35,390 nt of DNA from an uncultured Acidobacteriota bacterium (GTDB lineage Bacteria > Acidobacteriota > Vicinamibacteria > Marinacidobacterales > SMYC01): NCBI GenBank assembly GCA_947259165.1, contig CAMYKY010000068.1:1-35390 (forward strand), given 5' to 3'. The first letter of the stretch is position 1. Each line of letters starts with the position of its first letter. Made by a program: the position numbers and the translations under genes. Shown piece after piece: positions 30,627 through 35,390 of the stretch. The notes beneath the pieces were generated by a model. The model did not search any database and was not told the origin of the DNA. It saw nothing but the letters and a program-made list of their open reading frames with translations.

Positions 30627-31947
30627 CTACCCCTCCATGTCGACCGACGCGGTGTTTCCATAAACTGCGCGGCCGGGGCCGCCCATCGGTCCGTAGCCGG
30701 CAAACGGAGGGAGGCTGTACTTCTTCCACGTCTGGTACCAGGCGATGTCCGCACGGATGAGAAAGTCCAGGGGCACCGGCGCGTGGCCTTCGAGCGGCGA
30801 GCCGGGCTCGACGCACCACGTATCGAGATGAGGGATCACTCCGTGCGACATCAGATACTCGAAGCCTGCGCTGGCCGAGCTCACCGCGTCGTCGACGTTG
30901 TCGAACCCCCACGGTTGCGCCATCTCGACTCCAGAAACCATGTTCGGGGTGACGTTGCCTTCTCCCATGATGTCGACGGCCTCGACGAGTCGCCGAACCC
31001 AGGTGTCGTAGCCGACGAATTTTGCTTTTCCGGGCGCTATGGCTGCGAAAAGATTTCGGTCCCATACTTCGAGGTTCGCGTTGTGGACGGTGACTCCCGC
31101 CGCGCGGAGTCGTTTGACGTCGTCGAGGGGCTGCGACTCCGTGATCATGACGATGGGAACCCGGTGGCCGATACGCTCGCGAATGGCCTCGATATACGGC
31201 AGGTTGAAGTCGGTGGCATTGTCCGCGCCCCGTTGGACTTTTCTGAGAATCGAGCCGCTGGTCATGATGATGGTGATCATCCGATGTTCGGGGGTCGTAT
31301 CTTCCGACATCGCTCCGATGACTTCGACGACTTTGGCCTTGTCTTTGATGGCGTCGGCACCGACGTGATCGCCGGTGAGTGCGCGCAGCTCGCGTACGTG
31401 GTTGTTGATATCGCAGAATTTACATTCCTCTTGATTGCCCCAGTAGTGACAGACGCGAAACGTGGTGATGAACGCGTAGTGGTTGTAGAGCAGTGGGATG
31501 ACTTGTTCGTACAGGGTTCCGTCCTCGCAGCGTTTGCCGTAGTAGGCGGGCTTTTGCGGCAGGATCACTTCGGCGACGGGGAGGCCGTTCTCGCAGACGG
31601 TGAGCTCTCCGCCGACCACGTCGACCGCGTACGGTGATTTTGCCGAGAGAACGATTCGAACAGACGTCGGACGTAGCTGATAGGGCCCCGCGTGGAAGCA
31701 CATGTCTTCCGGCGCGTTGGCACTGACGTCCTCGCCCAACTCATCAGGTGACGAGATGTTGTAGGAGAACAGGTAGTAGGCCTGTTCCCGGCAGCCTTTC
31801 GCCAGCTCCATCTCGGATGTCGACGCCGGGAAACATGCCCGGTGCGATCCAAAACGGCGCCGGCTCGCCGTGACCCGTGACGGGAACTAGCTGCGGCAAC
31901 GATGTGACGACGTAGTTTCGGAATTGCTCCGGGATGTCGTTTCCCAT
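30627..31947 (-). CDS. Radical SAM protein with an apparent one-base frameshift
   Basis: The longest single frame starts at 31811 and gives 394 residues, but the preceding 136 bases in another frame encode a fitting N-terminus, starting at an ATG at 31947 with GGAGGAGG upstream: GNDIPEQFRNYVVTSLPQLV, then PFWIAPGMFPGVDI. Dropping one base of the pair at 31815-31816 joins the two as GVDIEMELAKGC and gives 439 residues. The cluster cysteines are C166, C175 and C178 of the joined protein (VCHYWGNQEECKFCDIN), a CX8CX2C spacing instead of the usual CX3CX2C. Later segments (MITIIMTSGSIL, VPIVMITESQPL, VHNANLEVWD) are the strands of a partial TIM barrel. A radical enzyme using S-adenosylmethionine is inferred; the reaction is unknown. 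Confidence 0.8.
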
Positions 31948-32012
31948 GGCCTCCTCCAACGCGAGCCCACTCCGATGGCTCGAATTGTAGTGGATTTCAA
32001 TCGAATCCGGGG

Positions 32013-32043
32013 TTGTTTCGGGCTCGCACTCGACCGATAATGC
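32013..32043 (+). promoter_or_regulatory. Possible promoter of the GT-C-like gene
   Basis: TTGTTT at 32013-32018 and TAATGC at 32038-32043 are 19 bases apart. The -10 ends 9 bases before the ATG at 32053, with no Shine-Dalgarno sequence in between, again suggesting a leaderless transcript. The gap is shared with the divergent radical SAM gene. Confidence 0.3.
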
Positions 32044-32052
32044 TCCTCCCGC

Positions 32053-33636
32053 ATGCGCTGGCGCGAAATCATCGTGTTCGTCCTCTACCTGGCAGGCGCT
32101 GTCGTCTTCACGTTCCCACTCGCTCGCGATATCCGCACCGCGACGACGGACGTCTCCGATCCTTTGTTGGATGCGTGGGCGCTCGCGTGGGTCGCTCATC
32201 AGCTACCGCGCGATCCGGTGCACCTGTTCGACTCCAATCGCTTCTATCCGGAGAAGGGGACCCTCGCGTACACGGATCCGATGATTGGGATCGGGGTGCC
32301 GCTCGCGCCCATCCAGTGGATCTTCGGCGATGCGCTCGTGACCCTCAACGTCGCCATGCTCTTGTCGATTGCGATCTCGGCGTACGGCGCGTACCGGCTC
32401 GGTTGGTACGTGACGGACTCACGTTCGGCGGGCGCCGTCGCCGGAAGTGTGTTTGCGTTCGCTGCGTACCGCCTGAATCACCTCGAGCACGTGCAACTGC
32501 AAACGGCGGGCTATATACCGCTTCTCTACTTGTGCCTCCGCCGCTTCCTCGAAGAGGGGCGCACCCGTCACGGCGTGGGCATCGCAGTGTTCTTGTGGCT
32601 CGTGTCGGCCTCGTGCGCCTACTACGGTATGTTCACCTGGGTTCTGCTGGGCGTCGCGGTTCCCTACGAGCTCTGGCGAACTCGCGCACTCCAGCAAAAG
32701 CGACGTGTCGTCGGGCTCGGCCTGGCGCTCACGATTTCGGGGTTGGCGTTTGTTCCGCTGGCGCTACCGTTCATGCGCATGGGCGAAAGCTTCGGCCTCG
32801 AGCGCCCGCTCCAAAGGTTACAGCGAGCCTCGGCCCGACCCACGGACTATCTGCGCTCCGGTTCACATCTGCACCAGGCCGTGGGCCTGAAACCGCCCTC
32901 GCCCGAGCGCACGCTTTTCCCCGGCATCCTTGGTCTGGGATTGGCCGTGATCGCCATCTCGAGATTGAATCGTTCGACAGGCCTGTTTCTCCTGGTCGGA
33001 GGCGTCGCGTTGTGGGCGAGTCTCGGCCCCGCGTGGGGACTCTACCGTTGGCTGCACGCGCTGGTGCCCGGCCTGAGCGGCGTGCGCGTTCCGCCGCGGA
33101 TATCGATCTACGTTTTGTTCGCGGTCGCCATCCTCGCAGCACAAGGCGCCGCGATCGTGTTCCGTCGCTATCCTATGAAGTGGTTGGTACCGATTCTGAT
33201 CGTCTTTCCTCTCGTAGAGTCGTTCGGCGGGCCGATCCCCTACGCCCGAGCACCCGAGGTACCCGACGTCTATCGATGGCTCGCTGATTTGGAAGGCCCG
33301 GTACCCGTCGTCGAAATGCCGTTACCGCCGCCCAAACGACAACGCGACAACGCGGTCTATCTGTATTGGTCGACGACGCACTTCAAACCACTTGCGAACG
33401 GATACGCGACCGTCGTCCCCCCCGTCTACGCGGAGATCGCCGAGTCGATGAAGCGCTTCCCCGACCCCGCAGGCGTCACTCTCCTGAAAGACCTCGGCTT
33501 CCGCTACGTGATCCTGCACCGAGATCGCTACTTGCGCGCCCGGGCGGCAAGAATCGAGGAAGGGATGAGTGCCGAGCCCGGCCTGAAACGAATCTACCGA
33601 ACCCAAAACGAAACCGTCTTCGAGCTCACCCCGTGA
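32053..33636 (+). CDS. Multi-pass membrane protein, GT-C glycosyltransferase-like
   Basis: A 527-residue integral membrane protein with about 10-11 hydrophobic segments and a soluble C-terminal region of about 140 residues. The layout resembles GT-C-type lipid-linked glycosyltransferases (PMT/ArnT/YfhO-like): an acidic loop after the first helix (ARDIRTATTDVSDPLLDAWA, with several aspartates) and a second loop with NRFYPEKGTLAYTDPMIGIG. The C-terminal part is soluble, with VVEMPLPPPKRQRDNAVYLY and HFKPLANGYATVVPPVYAEI. Transfer of a sugar to a lipid or protein on the outer face of the inner membrane is inferred, not shown. It is convergent with the helicase gene, with only 6 bases between the stop codons. 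Confidence 0.75.
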   Translation: MRWREIIVFVLYLAGAVVFTFPLARDIRTATTDVSDPLLDAWALAWVAHQLPRDPVHLFDSNRFYPEKGTLAYTDPMIGIGVPLAPIQWIFGDALVTLNVAMLLSIAISAYGAYRLGWYVTDSRSAGAVAGSVFAFAAYRLNHLEHVQLQTAGYIPLLYLCLRRFLEEGRTRHGVGIAVFLWLVSASCAYYGMFTWVLLGVAVPYELWRTRALQQKRRVVGLGLALTISGLAFVPLALPFMRMGESFGLERPLQRLQRASARPTDYLRSGSHLHQAVGLKPPSPERTLFPGILGLGLAVIAISRLNRSTGLFLLVGGVALWASLGPAWGLYRWLHALVPGLSGVRVPPRISIYVLFAVAILAAQGAAIVFRRYPMKWLVPILIVFPLVESFGGPIPYARAPEVPDVYRWLADLEGPVPVVEMPLPPPKRQRDNAVYLYWSTTHFKPLANGYATVVPPVYAEIAESMKRFPDPAGVTLLKDLGFRYVILHRDRYLRARAARIEEGMSAEPGLKRIYRTQNETVFELTP

Positions 33637-33642
33637 AAGGGG

Positions 33643-35064
33643 CTAGTTCTCTCGGGGGCGGCGCGGGCGTCGGCGTCGCTTGCTGGCGGTTTTGCGCGGC
33701 GCGCGGTCCTCGCCTTCGACGTTGTCCTGGTCACTGCCCTCAGATTCGTCCTTCGGTGTCTCGGCGAGCCGTCGGTGCACGAGGTACGAGATGATGCGGC
33801 TCGCATCGGGGTGGCCCGACAAAGAGCTGACGAACGCGTCAAACCCGGCGAGGGCTTCCGGCGGGAGTTGGTTGGCTTCGGCAAGAAGCTGCGCGACGAG
33901 TCGCTCGTCGCGGCGTTTGATGATCTCCTCGTCGGAGGGAATCTCGCGTTCGATCATCTTGAGCTCGTATCGGTTCGATAACCGGTTGAAGCTCACCAGA
34001 TCGGTTGCCGCGACCAGGGAGACGACGTCGCCCTCTCGGCCGCTTCGACCCGTTCGTCCCGCGCGATGGATATAGTCTTCGGGGGAGTCTGGAGTCGAGT
34101 AGATGAACACGTGAGACAGGTCGTCGATATCGATCCCGCGGGCCGCAACGTCGGTGGCGACGAGGTGCCGAATCTTGCCGCTGCGGAAGCCACCCATGAC
34201 CTGCTCGCGCTTGGCTTGGGTCAAGTCGCTGGAAATCATCGCGACCGGTAGACCCTGTCGTGCGAGATACGCGGAAACCGAGCGGACCTCGTTGCGCGTG
34301 TTGCAGAAGATCATCGAGGACGTTGGCTGGTCGAGCTCGATGACCTTGTAAAGCACCTGTTCCTTGTGAGCCGTCGGGGCAATGATGTACGTATGCCGCA
34401 CTTCACGGACGTAGGCGAAGTCCTCGGATAGCGAGATCCACGTCGGGTCGTTGAGATAGTTGTGGATGAGCCCGCGGATGCCGAGCGGTACAGTTGCCGA
34501 GAACAGACACGTCTGACGTTGTTTGGGGACGAATGCCATGATCTCGCTCATCTCTTGAGCGAAACCCATGTCGAGCATCTTGTCGGCCTCGTCGAGGACG
34601 AGCGAGTACGTGCGATCGAGCTTGAGCTCGCCGCGCCTGAGGAGGTCCAGCACGCGCCCGGGCGTGCCCACGATGATTTGAGCTCCGGCTTTGATACCGT
34701 CAATTTGTTTGCCGATTGAATCGCCGCCGTAGATCGACTGCACGCGTAGGCCCCGGCCCGAGCCGATCTTGGCGAGCTCCTCGCACACCTGCACTGCTAG
34801 CTCGCGTGTGGGGGTCAGTACCATCGCTTGGACGACCGCGTCACTCGCGTCGATTTTCTCGACGACCGGAATGCCGAACGCAGCGGTCTTTCCGGTTCCG
34901 GTTCGTGATTGAACCACGAGGTCTTTTCCGGCAGACGCGAGCGGGATCGCTTCTTGCTGCACGGTTGTCGGTTGCTCATAGCCCATCTCCTCGAGTGAGT
35001 GGAGCGTTGGTTCGGATAGGCCGAATTCGGCGAAGGTTTTGCTAGCTGTCACGGTGGTACTCAT
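33643..35064 (-). CDS. DEAD-box RNA helicase
   Basis: A 473-residue ATP-dependent RNA helicase with all family motifs: Q motif (EQPTTVQQEAIP after FAEFGL), Walker A SRTGTGKTAAFG, PTRELAVQV, GTPGRVLDLL, DEAD in SLVLDEADKMLDMG, SAT in FSATVP, and HRAGRTGRSGREG. The C-terminus is short and basic (KTASKRRRRPRRPREN), likely for RNA contact; it is shorter than DeaD/CsdA and has no DbpA-type RNA-binding domain. The ATG follows AGGAG by 4 bases. Roles in ribosome assembly, mRNA decay or cold growth are typical of the family. Confidence 0.94.
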   Translation of the reverse strand: MSTTVTASKTFAEFGLSEPTLHSLEEMGYEQPTTVQQEAIPLASAGKDLVVQSRTGTGKTAAFGIPVVEKIDASDAVVQAMVLTPTRELAVQVCEELAKIGSGRGLRVQSIYGGDSIGKQIDGIKAGAQIIVGTPGRVLDLLRRGELKLDRTYSLVLDEADKMLDMGFAQEMSEIMAFVPKQRQTCLFSATVPLGIRGLIHNYLNDPTWISLSEDFAYVREVRHTYIIAPTAHKEQVLYKVIELDQPTSSMIFCNTRNEVRSVSAYLARQGLPVAMISSDLTQAKREQVMGGFRSGKIRHLVATDVAARGIDIDDLSHVFIYSTPDSPEDYIHRAGRTGRSGREGDVVSLVAATDLVSFNRLSNRYELKMIEREIPSDEEIIKRRDERLVAQLLAEANQLPPEALAGFDAFVSSLSGHPDASRIISYLVHRRLAETPKDESEGSDQDNVEGEDRAPRKTASKRRRRPRRPREN

Positions 35065-35198
35065 GAAACTCCTGCGGGTGTAGTGGTGCGGCTGTTGAGC
35101 TCAGTGGAAATCAGTCTGTTGATAATAATGATGGGGTCGGAATGAGCCGATCTGAAACAGTATAGCGCAAAAACTGCGTGTCCAGCGAACGCGCGTCG

Positions 35199-35212
35199 TT
35201 TCACCACGGAGG
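35199..35212 (+). repeat. Second copy of TTTCACCACGGAGG
   Basis: This 14-base sequence is identical to 28599-28612, near other repeats in both places. It is likely part of a dispersed intergenic family. Confidence 0.6.
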
Positions 35213-35239
35213 CACGGGCGGCGGAATAGGGGACAGGTA

Positions 35240-35293
35240 AGGACAGGTACATTTTTTCTCGTCGTGACGCGAGGAGAAAATGTACCTGTCCCT
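35240..35293. repeat. Inverted repeat AGGACAGGTACATTTT
   Basis: The arms are 35240-35264 (AGGACAGGTACATTTTTTCT, then CGTCG) and 35269-35293 (the complement of AGGGACAGGTACATTTTCTC, then CTCGC), with a 4-base loop. A partial third unit GGGGACAGGT precedes it. Sequences of this type are, from memory, common intergenic repeats next to REP-associated (IS200-like) transposases; no such gene is in the window. Confidence 0.8.
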
Positions 35294-35356
35294 GAACCAT
35301 CCCCACAAAAACTTCCGCGGGGGCTGGATAAACGCCACCGACGCACCCCCCTCACC

Positions 35357-35378
35357 CGGCGGCGCTAACGCGCCGCCG
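35357..35378. repeat. Short GC-rich hairpin at the right edge
   Basis: CGGCGGCG and CGCCGCCG form an 8-base-pair stem around CTAACG. It is flanked by CCCCTCACC on the left and GACCTCTCCCC on the right, a layout like REP-type palindromes. The window ends 12 bases later, so its extent is unknown. Confidence 0.65.
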
Positions 35379-35390
35379 ACCTCTCCCCCA

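Larger units (their letters stand above)
35065..35390. other. Upstream region of the helicase gene with several repeats
   Basis: This 326-base gap holds the helicase leader, with AGGAG at the start codon and an AT-rich stretch near 35115-35135. Further right are TTTCACCACGGAGG (35199-35212), a long palindrome (35240-35293) and a short GC-rich hairpin (35357-35378). No gene is visible. Confidence 0.7.

Noticed and set aside
32013..33287. Second long plus-strand frame over the GT-C-like gene
   Set aside because: It is rich in Arg and Pro without membrane segments; the other frame gives a regular multi-pass membrane protein.

Overview
The window is GC-rich, gene-dense bacterial DNA with no rRNA, tRNA, CRISPR array, integrase or intact insertion sequence that I can see. 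Gene content (periplasmic YtcJ-type amidohydrolase, secreted sortilin/BNR protein, NSS and SSS sodium symporters, TauD-type dioxygenase, Tat-exported SMP-30 protein, cardiolipin synthase, DEAD-box helicase) suggests an aerobic, scavenging, probably marine or soil Gram-negative. A proteobacterial, perhaps gammaproteobacterial, origin is my inference and is not proven by any marker gene.

Left part (1-7.7 kb): a secreted amidohydrolase on the minus strand; a small exported protein of unknown function; an orphan NarL-type response regulator translationally coupled to an SSS sodium:solute symporter; a large imperfect inverted repeat; a small hypothetical gene divergent from an acyl-CoA dehydrogenase-fold protein whose active-site pattern looks like a 3-sulfinopropionyl-CoA desulfinase; and a lipoprotein with a metzincin-type zinc motif.

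Centre (7.9-19.3 kb): the most notable region, nine tightly packed minus-strand genes, read from right to left: a low-complexity lipoprotein; a periplasmic protein; a membrane Ser/Thr kinase with an outer TPR/PEGA-like part; a degenerate FHA-TM-PEGA5-SUMF1-like protein without FGE cysteines; a 62-residue exported peptide; a TolQ/ExbB/MotA-type channel subunit; an Hsp70/actin-fold ATPase fused to FHA; and two VWA proteins. Each VWA protein begins with a TolR/MotB-like transmembrane helix carrying an aspartate in the position of the proton-binding residue. Six of the eight gene junctions overlap or are 10 bases or less. I read this as one envelope-spanning machine: a proton-driven stator that moves a periplasmic VWA/coiled-coil rod, controlled by kinase/FHA phosphosignalling and an Hsp70-like ATPase.

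Right part (19.5-35.4 kb): cardiolipin synthase; a MATE-transporter remnant; a TauD-type dioxygenase followed by an SMP-30/gluconolactonase; a three-gene minus-strand operon (sortilin/BNR protein, GNAT acetyltransferase, NSS symporter); a radical SAM gene with an apparent one-base frameshift followed by a lipoprotein phosphodiesterase of the alkaline phosphatase superfamily; a multi-pass GT-C-like membrane protein; and a DEAD-box RNA helicase.

Gene-free stretches hold dispersed palindromic repeats: three copies of an element of about 100-136 bp bounded by CGTGCCCGTGCCCG and its complement (7753, 21494, 28659), a long hairpin at 4896-5033, a GGACAGGTACATTTT palindrome at 35240, and two copies of TTTCACCACGGAGG. 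Several genes have a -10-like hexamer only 6-9 bases before the start codon and no Shine-Dalgarno sequence, which suggests leaderless transcripts.
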